This document shows positions 6,210 through 12,226 of a stretch of 12,226 nt of DNA, in pieces. Location of the stretch: the NCBI GenBank assembly GCA_945788325.1, contig CALZLL010000025.1, positions 1 to 12,226 of the forward strand. Direction: 5' to 3'. The stretch comes from an uncultured Clostridium sp. (GTDB lineage: Bacteria; Bacillota_I; Bacilli_A; RF39; UBA660). The position numbers were made by a program, and so were the translations under genes. The notes below the pieces were generated by a model. That model saw only the letters and a list, made by a program, of their open reading frames with translations. It did no database searches and was not told the origin of the DNA. Position 1 is the stretch's first letter. Every line of letters starts with the position of its first letter.

Positions 6210-8016
6210 TATAGTACCTCTTTAAATAAACCATTAAAATAGCAATATCAGATGGGTTAACACCACTTATACGAGTTGCTTGATCTATGGTTCTAGGTCT
6301 TATCTTTTCTAATTTTTGTCTAGCTTCAGTTGCTAAGTTATCAACTTTAGAATAATCTATATCATCAGGAATTTGTTTTTTACCCAGTTTAATCATTTTA
6401 TCTGCTTCTTTTTTAGCTTTTTGTATATAACCTTCATATTTATGATTAATTTCTACTTGTTCTAATACTTCCTTATCATATTCCTTACTTAATTTATCTA
6501 GGTAATCAACTATTTTGACTTCTGGTCTTTTTAAATATTCGGATAAATTACATTTATACTGTGGAAAAGTAATAGTTTTTATTTCATTTTCTAACTTTTC
6601 TATTTCTTGTTTCTTATTTATTAGTTTTTCATACCTTTCTTCATTAAGTAATCCAACTTGATAAGCTTTTTCACTTAGTCTTAAATCAGCGTTATCACTT
6701 CTTAAAAGTAATCTAAATTCTGCTCTAGATGTTAAAAGTCTATATGGTTCAATTGTTCCTTTAGTTACTAAATCATCTATTAAAACACCAATATAAGCAT
6801 CACTACGAGATAATATTAAAGGTTCTTTATTATCTAGTTTTAAACTTGCGTTAATACCTGCAATTATTCCTTGGCCTGCTGCCTCTTCATAACCAGAAGT
6901 ACCATTTATTTGACCTGCAGTAAATAAATTTTCTATTATTTTTGTTTCAAGTGAAGGTTTTAATTGTAAAGGATCTATTGCATCATATTCTATTGCGTAG
7001 GCATATCTTAAAATCTTAGCATGTTCTAATCCTTTTAAAGAATGAACCATATCTTCTTGCACGTCATGTGGCATAGAAGTTGAAAAACCTTGCACATATA
7101 TATCATCATAATACATACTTTCTGGTTCTAAAAATAATTGATGCCTTTCTTTATCTTTAAATCTTACGACTTTATCTTCTATTGATGGACAGTACCTAGG
7201 TCCTGTACCTAATTTTTCATAAAAACCACCATACATAGCGGATTTATCTAAGTTATCCATAATTATCTTGTGAGTTTTTTCATTTGTATAAGTTAAATAA
7301 CATGGCACTTGATTTTTATAGTCATAGTATGCGATATTATCAAAGCTAAAGGTTAATTCTTCATCATCACCATCTTCTTTTTTTAACTCCGAAAAATCAA
7401 TCGATGATCTTTCTATTCTAGGTGGTGTACCTGTTTTTAACCTCAATAATTTAAATCCTAATTTTTCTAAATTATCACTTAAAAAATTAGCTCTTTTCTC
7501 ACCATGAGGACCTTCTGGTGTTCTACTATCTCCAACTAATATATCTGCTTTTAAATAAGTTCCGGTTGTAAGTATGCAAGCTTCTGAATATATGGTTTTG
7601 CCTTCTTCTGTTGTTATACCATATATTTTATTATCTTCAACTAAAATATCTGCTACTATTGCCTCTTTAATTGTTAAATTAGGAGTAGATTGTAATGTCT
7701 TTAACATTTCCTTTTTATATGTTACTTTATCTGCTTGGCTTCTTAAACTTCTAACAGCAGGACCTTTTGATGAATTAAGCATCTTTATTTGTAAAAGTGT
7801 CTTATCAGCATTACGTCCCATTTCTCCGCCTAGTGCATCTATTTCTCTTACAACAATACCTTTTGCAGAACCACCAATCGATGGATTACAAGGCATATCT
7901 GCTATGTTATTAATGTTAATGGTAATAAGTAATGTTTTTTTACCCATTCTAGAACATGCAAGTGCCGCTTCACAACCAGCATGACCAGCTCCAACAACTA
8001 TTACATCGTATTTCAT
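6202..8016 (-). CDS. mnmG: tRNA uridine-34 5-carboxymethylaminomethyl modification enzyme MnmG (GidA)
   Basis: This FAD-dependent subunit works with MnmE, folate and a nitrogen donor to add the cmnm5 group to wobble uridines of tRNAs. The protein has 604 residues, slightly shorter than many relatives. Features are the FAD-binding VVGAGHAGCEAA at the N-terminus, MPCNPSIGGSAKG near residue 40, the GTGPRYCPSIEDK signature, the TSRAEFRLLLRSDNAD block and the C-terminal RISGVNPSDIAIL helix region that binds tRNA and MnmE. I place the start at ATG 8016. The GTG at 8025 lies inside the ribosome site AAGAAGGTGAT, and family members begin at MKYDVIVVG-like sequence. It has its own promoter, separate from mnmE, and overlaps rsmG downstream. 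Confidence 0.97.
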   Translation of the reverse strand: MKYDVIVVGAGHAGCEAALACSRMGKKTLLITININNIADMPCNPSIGGSAKGIVVREIDALGGEMGRNADKTLLQIKMLNSSKGPAVRSLRSQADKVTYKKEMLKTLQSTPNLTIKEAIVADILVEDNKIYGITTEEGKTIYSEACILTTGTYLKADILVGDSRTPEGPHGEKRANFLSDNLEKLGFKLLRLKTGTPPRIERSSIDFSELKKEDGDDEELTFSFDNIAYYDYKNQVPCYLTYTNEKTHKIIMDNLDKSAMYGGFYEKLGTGPRYCPSIEDKVVRFKDKERHQLFLEPESMYYDDIYVQGFSTSMPHDVQEDMVHSLKGLEHAKILRYAYAIEYDAIDPLQLKPSLETKIIENLFTAGQINGTSGYEEAAGQGIIAGINASLKLDNKEPLILSRSDAYIGVLIDDLVTKGTIEPYRLLTSRAEFRLLLRSDNADLRLSEKAYQVGLLNEERYEKLINKKQEIEKLENEIKTITFPQYKCNLSEYLKRPEVKIVDYLDKLSKEYDKEVLEQVEINHKYEGYIQKAKKEADKMIKLGKKQIPDDIDYSKVDNLATEARQKLEKIRPRTIDQATRISGVNPSDIAILMVYLKRYYNA

Positions 8017-8041
8017 ACTAATCACCTTCTTTTCTCTTGGT

Positions 8042-8070
8042 ATTATACAACAATATTAAAAAAAAGTTAA
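8042..8070 (-). promoter_or_regulatory. Promoter of mnmG-rsmG
   Basis: The minus strand has TTAACT, a 17-base spacer and a perfect TATAAT at 8042-8047, 25 bases before the mnmG ATG. The -35 has two mismatches and falls in the 3' arm of the mnmE terminator hairpin, so terminator and promoter share bases. Confidence 0.65.
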
Positions 8071-8085
8071 TGATTAATTATTAAC
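8058..8085 (-). terminator. Intrinsic terminator after mnmE
   Basis: The minus strand GTTAAT (8080-8085) and ATTAAC (8066-8071) form a 6-bp stem with an 8-base loop, followed by eight T residues. The hairpin lies about 45 bases after the mnmE stop. It is short and AT-rich, so it may be leaky. Confidence 0.6.
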
Positions 8086-8129
8086 CTTTTTATAAGATAT
8101 TTCCTTTTCATTTACTTCATACATAATTA

Positions 8130-9473
8130 TTACTTTCCTAAACAAAATCTACTAAATAAATCATCAATTAATTCTTCAGTATAATTAGCCCCTATTATAT
8201 CTCCTAACTTTTCCCATACAAGTTTTAAGTCTATTTCTATCATATCTATCTCACGCTGCTTATTTATTCCATTTTCTACTTCTTCTAATGATTCAATTGC
8301 AGATTTAAGCAGTGCTATTTGCCTTGCATTAGTAAAAAACGTTAAATTTTTACTTAAGAATGATCCTACGTTAAATAATTCTTTTATCTTTTCTTTTACC
8401 TCGTCTATTCCAACATTATTTTTAGCACTTATTTTTATAATATCATTATCATACGAATTATTAACATCTAAATCTATTTTATTCATTATGATAATTCTTT
8501 TTTTATCCTTAGTTTTATCAAGTAAAAACTTATCTTCTTCTGATAACTTTTCTGAAGCATCAAGTACCAAAAGAACAAGTTCAGCCTCATCTATTAAATT
8601 AAGACTTTTTTCTATACCTATTTTTTCTACTATGTCATTTGACTTTCTAACACCTGCGGTATCAATTAAATTAAGTTTTACTCCTCCTAATATAATACTA
8701 CCTTCTACTATGTCTCTTGTAGTTCCTTTAACATCTGTTACAATTGCTTTTTCTTCTTCTAAAAGAGCATTAAGCAAACTTGATTTACCTACGTTTGGTT
8801 TACCAAGGATAATGGTTTTAATACCATCTTTTAACGTTTTTCCATCCTCAGATAATTTAAGTATCTCTAATAACTTTTCTTTCATCATTTTAACTTCATT
8901 TTTAATTTTACTTATGGTAACAACTTCTATATCTTCATACTCAGGATAATCTATGTTTACTTCTATATTTGATATTAATGCAACTATATTTTCTCTTAAG
9001 TCAGTAATTAATTTAGATACCTTACCTGATATTTGATTAATTGCCATTTTTCTAGTTAGTTCAGTTTCTGAATTAATTAAATCCATTACTCCTTCAGACT
9101 CAGTTAAATCTATTCTACCATTTAAAAATGCTCTTTTAGTAAACTCACCTGGCTGTGCCATTCTACAACCTTTTAATAATAAAATTTCCATTATTTTATT
9201 TACTACTGCTATAGAACCATGAGTATTTATCTCAATTACATCTTCTTTAGTATACGTTTTAGGGGCTTTCATTATTGAAAGTAATACCTCGTCTATTATT
9301 TCATCTTTATAAATAATGTGACCATAATTTATGGTATGACTATCTACTTCATTTAAATTTTTACCATCAAATAAAGGATTAACTATTTTAATAGCATCAT
9401 CACCAGATATCCTTATTATAGATATTGCACCTTCGCCTAGCGCAGTTGATATTGCAACTATAGTATCATTCAT
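8130..9473 (-). CDS. mnmE: tRNA modification GTPase MnmE (TrmE)
   Basis: MnmE is the GTPase partner of MnmG in wobble-uridine modification. It binds the folate one-carbon donor with its N-terminal domain and couples GTP hydrolysis to the reaction. The protein has 447 residues, the usual size. The N-terminal folate domain (1-118) is followed by a helical domain that is split around the inserted G domain. G motifs are all present: GKPNVGKSS (224-232), GTTRD (250-254), DTAG (271-274) and NKID (331-334). The C-terminus ends in CLGK, with the conserved catalytic-site cysteine C444. It has an AGGAAG ribosome site and its own extended -10 promoter after the jag terminator. A weak terminator separates it from mnmG. 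Confidence 0.97.
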   Translation of the reverse strand: MNDTIVAISTALGEGAISIIRISGDDAIKIVNPLFDGKNLNEVDSHTINYGHIIYKDEIIDEVLLSIMKAPKTYTKEDVIEINTHGSIAVVNKIMEILLLKGCRMAQPGEFTKRAFLNGRIDLTESEGVMDLINSETELTRKMAINQISGKVSKLITDLRENIVALISNIEVNIDYPEYEDIEVVTISKIKNEVKMMKEKLLEILKLSEDGKTLKDGIKTIILGKPNVGKSSLLNALLEEEKAIVTDVKGTTRDIVEGSIILGGVKLNLIDTAGVRKSNDIVEKIGIEKSLNLIDEAELVLLVLDASEKLSEEDKFLLDKTKDKKRIIIMNKIDLDVNNSYDNDIIKISAKNNVGIDEVKEKIKELFNVGSFLSKNLTFFTNARQIALLKSAIESLEEVENGINKQREIDMIEIDLKLVWEKLGDIIGANYTEELIDDLFSRFCLGK

Positions 9474-9499
9474 GGTTAAACACTTCCTTTGTCTAATTT

Positions 9500-9508
9500 A
9501 TTATAACA
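9500..9508 (-). promoter_or_regulatory. Extended -10 promoter of mnmE
   Basis: The minus strand reads TGTTATAAT, a perfect extended -10, 26 bases upstream of the mnmE ATG. The -35 region at the usual distance is the T-tract of the jag terminator and is poor. Confidence 0.65.
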
Positions 9509-9514
9509 TATATA

Positions 9515-9545
9515 TAAATAAAAAAGAGAAATATTTCTATTTCTC
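9515..9545 (-). terminator. Intrinsic terminator after jag
   Basis: The minus strand has a perfect 8-bp stem GAGAAATA / TATTTCTC closed by a GAAA tetraloop (GNRA type, stabilising), at 9526-9545, then TTTTTTATTT. The jag TAG stop (9537-9539) sits at the stem-loop junction. Confidence 0.85.
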
Positions 9546-10160
9546 AATTGGCTTAATTACAACACATCTATTAGGTTCTTCACCTTCACTAATTGTTGTT
9601 ACACCTTTAAATTCAGTTAATTTATTATGAACAAGTCTTCTTTCAAATGAATTCATTTTATCCATTTTAACTTCAATACCTGTTTTTACAACATCTTTAG
9701 CAAGTTTAACAGCTAGTCTTTCAATGTTTCTTTGTTGTTTTTCTTTATAATCGTTAGCATCTAAAATTACATTTACTCTAACATTAGCTTGAGTCTTAAT
9801 AGATTGTCTAAGTAAGTCTTGTAAAGATAACATTGTTCTTCCATTCTTACCAATTAATATTGAACTACTATCAGATACCATATTAACTTTTATATAATTT
9901 TCTCTTTTTTGCGTTTCTAATTCAACGTTTATTCCCATTAAACTTGTTATTTCTTTTAAATAAGATTTTATATATTCTAATAAATCTTCTTTTAATATTA
10001 CGTTTACTTCATATTTTTTAGATTTAAATAAACCACCAGCTTCTATTTCTTTAGTATTATAATAAACTTCATCAGTTGAGGCATTAAGTTCATTTAAAGC
10101 CTTGTTTAATGTTTCTTCAATATTTTTTCCTTCATACTTATGATTTTTTAATTTTAGCAC
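9537..10160 (-). CDS. jag: RNA-binding protein Jag / KhpB (Jag_N, KH and R3H domains)
   Basis: Jag (also KhpB or EloR) is a cytoplasmic RNA-binding protein that pairs with KhpA and, in streptococci, affects cell elongation and division. It is usually encoded next to yidC, as here. From the chosen start the protein has 207 residues: Jag_N domain (about 1-52), KH domain with the GKNG loop at 104-107, and a C-terminal R3H domain with the RxxxH pair R164/H168 in SFERRLVHNKL. I chose GTG at 10160: AAGGAG lies 8 bases before it, while the GTG at 10169 is almost inside that site and has no spacing. The gene overlaps the end of yidC by 23 bases, so translation is probably coupled. Confidence 0.95.
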   Translation of the reverse strand: MLKLKNHKYEGKNIEETLNKALNELNASTDEVYYNTKEIEAGGLFKSKKYEVNVILKEDLLEYIKSYLKEITSLMGINVELETQKRENYIKVNMVSDSSSILIGKNGRTMLSLQDLLRQSIKTQANVRVNVILDANDYKEKQQRNIERLAVKLAKDVVKTGIEVKMDKMNSFERRLVHNKLTEFKGVTTISEGEEPNRCVVIKPIEK

Positions 10161-11130
10161 TATTACCACTCCTTGCTACTAATAAATTTTGAATAACCGT
10201 AAATAAACTTGAAGTTATCCAATATAATCCAATTGCAGTTGATAATTGAAATGAACTTATAGTTATTACTACTACCATCATATTCATCATCATTTTTGTT
10301 GAACCTGCCGCAGGATTTGAATTATCTGTTGCTTGGGTTCCATTTAATTTCATTGAGAAATATGTTACCACAAACACTATAATTGGAATTATTATATACC
10401 ACCAATTTCCTTGTGATAAAGCAAACCAAGGAGTTGTTCCTAATTGTAATCCTAAAAATTCACCTTCAAATATAGCTGGAGTTCTATTTATTGCTTCTAA
10501 AAATGCTATAAATAATGGTAACTGAATTATTGCAACTAAACATCCTGAAAATAATGAAATATTATATTTTTTATAAATTGCCATCATTTCTTGAGATTTT
10601 TGCATCATCGCTTGTTGATCATTCATTTTATTTGCATATTTTTTTTCTAACTTTTGAAGTTCTGGTTGAGCTTTCTTTAAGTTTTCTGATTGCATTGCAC
10701 TTTTTTTAGTTACAGGATATAAAAATAATCTTATAATAAGTCCTGCTAAAATAACAGCTAAACCAAAATTTTTAACTAAGTATCCTAATTTTAATATTAC
10801 CCACGCAAGTGGTTTAATAAAAATATTATCCCATAAACCTTCGTTAGATTTAATTGTAGGTGTAAATGATGTACAAGTTTTTAAATTATCAATCTTAACA
10901 CCATTATCTTTATATATTTTAATTAAATCTTTATCTTCTGGTCTACAAAGAATATTTTTTGTAAGAGATTGTCCTGTCGCATTTTTTCCCTTATCATATT
11001 TTACAACTTCTTTTGTTTTTTTACCTTTATCATTAGTTTTTTCAACAACTAATTGTTTAGTACAACCAGTTAATAAAAAAACTAGTAAAAAAACTATTAA
11101 TACTTTTCCTATCTTATTTAGTTTTTTCAT
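10138..11130 (-). CDS. yidC: Membrane protein insertase YidC (SpoIIIJ/OxaA type), lipoprotein
   Basis: YidC inserts and folds membrane proteins, alone or with SecYEG. The protein has 330 residues and begins with a lipoprotein signal ending in the lipobox LLTGC (C23). The core has five hydrophobic segments, with the conserved arginine R134 of the hydrophilic groove in LIIRLFLYPVTKKS, the charged cytoplasmic hairpin (QSENLKKAQPELQKLEKKYA) and the LFSGCLVAIIQLPLFIAF helix. It is longer than Bacillus SpoIIIJ, mainly because about 70 extra residues lie between C23 and the first core helix. That insert holds two cysteines (C62, C86). AGGAG precedes the ATG and overlaps the end of rnpA. It sits in the conserved rnpA-yidC-jag order. 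In spore formers SpoIIIJ also supports engulfed-forespore gene activation. Confidence 0.97.
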   Translation of the reverse strand: MKKLNKIGKVLIVFLLVFLLTGCTKQLVVEKTNDKGKKTKEVVKYDKGKNATGQSLTKNILCRPEDKDLIKIYKDNGVKIDNLKTCTSFTPTIKSNEGLWDNIFIKPLAWVILKLGYLVKNFGLAVILAGLIIRLFLYPVTKKSAMQSENLKKAQPELQKLEKKYANKMNDQQAMMQKSQEMMAIYKKYNISLFSGCLVAIIQLPLFIAFLEAINRTPAIFEGEFLGLQLGTTPWFALSQGNWWYIIIPIIVFVVTYFSMKLNGTQATDNSNPAAGSTKMMMNMMVVVITISSFQLSTAIGLYWITSSLFTVIQNLLVARSGNSAKIKKS

Positions 11131-11142
11131 CTAGCTATTCTC

Positions 11143-11469
11143 CTATCTATCAAATTTTTTTAAAACACTAATTAAGTCTTCCTTTAAATCTAAATACTCA
11201 GCATCACTAGCGCTTTTCTTTAATACAATTATATAATCTTTAGGTTTAAATTGCAACTTAGATTTATCAATTATATCCTTAACTCTTCTTTTTATTAAAT
11301 TTCTAGTATGAGCTTTCCCTAACTTTTTAGAAACACATATTCCAAATCTATGAATGTTAACATCATTATCCTTAATATATATATAAGTGTATTTACTTTT
11401 AATTTGATTTCTTAATTTAAAAGCTTTATCAAAATCTTTTTTTTCTTTTACAATGTTTATCTTTTTCAT
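11143..11469 (-). CDS. rnpA: Ribonuclease P protein component
   Basis: This is the small basic protein subunit that helps the catalytic RNA of RNase P cut 5' leaders from pre-tRNAs. The protein has 108 residues, the usual size. It contains the conserved RNR-type helix in HTRNLIKRRVKDII (about 54-67), preceded by the RFGICVSKKLGKA strand and followed by the YIIVLKKSA strand. GAGGTG lies 6 bases before the ATG. It follows rpmH, but a terminator-like hairpin stands between them and no promoter fits in the remaining space. Its transcript must therefore come from read-through of that hairpin. Confidence 0.97.
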   Translation of the reverse strand: MKKINIVKEKKDFDKAFKLRNQIKSKYTYIYIKDNDVNIHRFGICVSKKLGKAHTRNLIKRRVKDIIDKSKLQFKPKDYIIVLKKSASDAEYLDLKEDLISVLKKFDR

Positions 11470-11487
11470 AAAAACACCTCAAATAAC

Positions 11488-11513
11488 AAAAAACCACTTA
11501 CCTAAATAAGTGG
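11488..11513 (-). terminator. Terminator-like attenuator between rpmH and rnpA
   Basis: Three bases after the rpmH stop the minus strand reads CCACTTA, a 6-base loop, TAAGTGG, then six T residues. This is a good intrinsic terminator inside an otherwise single unit. Partial read-through would give far more L34 mRNA than RNase P protein mRNA, which fits the very different amounts needed. Confidence 0.75.
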
Positions 11514-11515
11514 AA

Positions 11516-11644
11516 TTATGCTGATAATTTCTTACGTCCTTTAGCTCTTCTTTTATTAATTATACCTGTTGCAGCGGCCATTCTAGCACGAAAACCATGA
11601 TTTTTCTTTCTCTTATGATTATTAGGTTGAAAAGGTCTTTTCAT
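11516..11644 (-). CDS. rpmH: 50S ribosomal protein L34
   Basis: The gene was translated by hand from ATG 11644 to TAA 11516. The protein has 42 residues, very basic, starting MKRPFQPNNHKRKK, then the conserved HGFRARMA segment, and ending KGRKKLSA. Bacillus L34 has 44 residues; two are missing here after the RMAAATG segment, and the usual Thr at position 4 is Pro. L34 lies at the rRNA core of the large subunit. GGAGGTG lies 6 bases before the start, and a near-consensus promoter lies about 50 bases upstream. It is the first gene of the minus-strand unit at the origin. Confidence 0.97.
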   Translation of the reverse strand: MKRPFQPNNHKRKKNHGFRARMAAATGIINKRRAKGRKKLSA

Positions 11645-11695
11645 ATCTACACCTCCAATTTACTTTTTTTCGTCTTTTTCTTTTTAAACACGACT

Positions 11696-11724
11696 ATTAT
11701 AAAGTTTATTTAAGTAATTGTCAA
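11696..11724 (-). promoter_or_regulatory. Strong sigma-A promoter of rpmH
   Basis: The minus strand has a perfect TTGACA (719-724 in the 11000s), exactly 17 bases, and a perfect TATAAT (696-701). It is the best promoter in the window and would drive rpmH with a leader of about 45 bases. Confidence 0.92.
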
Positions 11725-12104
11725 CCTTTTTTATGTACACGTTTATATTTTATTTTATTTGTTGGTATTTTTAATACTTTATCTCATAAATATATAATTT
11801 AAAATTTTAATGTTTTTCCTATTTTTCTTAAATTATTGTCAATACTTTTTCCACTTTTTCTAAAAAAAGATAATTTAAGTGTAAAATAGTTAATCACATA
11901 GTTTTCCACAAGTTCTATTATTATTTTCTTATATTATATATATTTTTTTATAATTATTAACATCCTGTGGAAAACTTTTAATTGTTTATAAAATAAAAGT
12001 TGAAAAAAAATTTGTGGAAAGGTGGATTTTGTCATTTTTTGTTGAAAAATAAAGAATTTAGTTGTGGAAAACTATTGTGGATAATATATTTAAGTCAATA
12101 TACA
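11725..12104. other. oriC: Chromosomal replication origin (oriC) between rpmH and dnaA
   Basis: This gene-free stretch, and the rest of the gap up to dnaA, carries DnaA boxes. The only perfect one is TGTGGATAA at 12076-12084. Near-perfect copies with A in place of T are TTTTCCACA at 11902-11910, TGTGGAAAA at 11966-11974 and 12063-12071, and TTTTCCACA at 12109-12117. Weaker ones are TGTGGAAAG at 12013-12021 and TTAATCACA at 11890-11898. The two boxes at 12063 and 12076 are in tandem, 13 bases apart. The left part (11725-11880) holds only one weak box-like site (TTTTCCACT, 11847-11855) and otherwise AT-rich sequence. The position next to dnaA and rpmH and the divergent genes on either side support oriC. 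Confidence 0.9.
11916..11960. other. AT-rich DNA unwinding element candidate
   Basis: Only one of these 45 bases is G or C (C at 11928), and 11929-11960 is entirely A/T. It is flanked by DnaA boxes at 11902 and 11966 in opposite orientation. Directly after the left box there are three TAT repeats (11916-11924), which could be read as DnaA-trio elements. This is the best candidate for strand opening, but it is an inference from composition. Confidence 0.5.
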
Positions 12105-12133
12105 TTGTTTTTCCACAGTTTTTTTGGTAAAAT
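12105..12133 (+). promoter_or_regulatory. dnaA promoter with an internal DnaA box
   Basis: TTGTTT (12105-12110), a 17-base spacer and TAAAAT (12128-12133) lie 44 bases upstream of the dnaA ATG. A DnaA box TTTTCCACA (12109-12117) covers the end of the -35 and the start of the spacer. DnaA bound here would block RNA polymerase, which fits the known autorepression of dnaA. Confidence 0.65.
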
Positions 12134-12177
12134 ATATGTAAACAACCAAGGTTTTATAGGGGGGAAAGGAGGTTATT

Positions 12178-12226
12178 ATGAACATAGATAATCTATGGGA
12201 TAATTTCCTAGAAAAAATTAAACCAA
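12178..12226 (+). CDS. dnaA: Chromosomal replication initiator DnaA, N-terminal fragment (runs off the window)
   Basis: Only the first 16 codons are in the window. They read MNIDNLWDNFLEKIKP, which matches the start of DnaA domain I (an LW..FL..I pattern), the part that contacts helicase loader and other partners. A very strong ribosome site, AAAGGAGGT (12165-12173), lies five bases before the ATG. The gene is divergent from rpmH with the DnaA-box cluster between them, the standard arrangement. The AAA+ and DNA-binding domains lie beyond the right edge. Confidence 0.93.
   Translation, partial: MNIDNLWDNFLEKIKP

Noticed and set aside
7574..7984. 136-codon + strand frame opposite mnmG
   Set aside because: It lies wholly within the conserved mnmG FAD domain on the other strand and has no ribosome site or recognisable motif.
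8488..8949. Long + strand frame of 153 codons opposite mnmE
   Set aside because: It is the mirror of the intact mnmE gene, rich in Ser and Leu as expected for an antisense shadow, with no family features.
11836..11874. A second + strand promoter (TTGTCA with a downstream GATAAT) in the left part of oriC
   Set aside because: The two elements are about 27 bases apart, too far for a sigma-A promoter, and no gene follows.
12000..12191. A 63-codon + strand reading frame across the origin
   Set aside because: It runs through DnaA boxes and the dnaA promoter, overlaps the dnaA start in another frame, and has no ribosome site before its ATG.
1..12226. Mycoplasma-type genetic code, because of the extreme AT content
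   Set aside because: TGA ends the LytTR gene at a position that makes an ATGA overlap, and the tryptophan codons I checked are TGG.
1..12226. CRISPR arrays, insertion sequences, tRNA or rRNA genes
   Set aside because: No spaced repeats, transposase-like frames, terminal inverted repeats or tRNA-like cloverleaf sequences were seen on either strand.

Overview
The window is AT-rich DNA from a bacterium of the Bacillota, probably a Bacilli-type lineage with a compact genome. It spans the replication origin and the genes to its left. The evidence is the classic order dnaA / oriC / rpmH-rnpA-yidC-jag-mnmE-mnmG-rsmG, strong AGGAGG-type ribosome sites, and the sporulation and cell-shape genes spoIID, spoIIQ and mbl. 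The code looks standard: one gene ends in TGA, and the tryptophan codons I checked are TGG. This argues against a Mycoplasma-type code.

Layout, reading leftwards from the right end. The start of dnaA (12178 to the edge, + strand) faces right. The 533-base gap to rpmH carries a cluster of DnaA boxes, an AT-rich unwinding candidate, a dnaA promoter with a DnaA box inside it, and a near-perfect rpmH promoter on the other strand. All genes further left are on the minus strand, so they point away from the origin. Transcription units inferred from promoters, terminators and spacing are: (1) rpmH-rnpA-yidC-jag, with a hairpin attenuator after rpmH and a terminator after jag; (2) mnmE alone; (3) mnmG-rsmG; (4) an unrecognised 405-residue, extremely Asn/Gln-rich protein gene; (5) rpiB-ywzB(DUF1146)-spoIID-spoIIQ-mbl; (6) a LytTR-type response regulator followed by a 45-codon reading frame that may be what is left of its sensor kinase.

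The genes cover the ribosome and tRNA maturation (L34, RNase P protein, MnmE/MnmG wobble-uridine modification, RsmG 16S methylation), membrane protein insertion and RNA binding (YidC, Jag/KhpB), pentose phosphate metabolism (RpiB), and the envelope (SpoIID/SpoIIQ engulfment machinery, Mbl filament). Unit 5 keeps the gene order seen in Bacillus but without the many genes that separate these genes there, which points to block loss or relocation.

Most of the window is ordinary conserved chromosome. The parts most worth a second look are the low-complexity 405-residue protein, a perfect 10-bp hairpin that overlaps the spoIIQ ribosome site, the possible broken kinase after the LytTR regulator, and the very tight terminator/promoter junctions, where terminator hairpins overlap the stop codon of the upstream gene.
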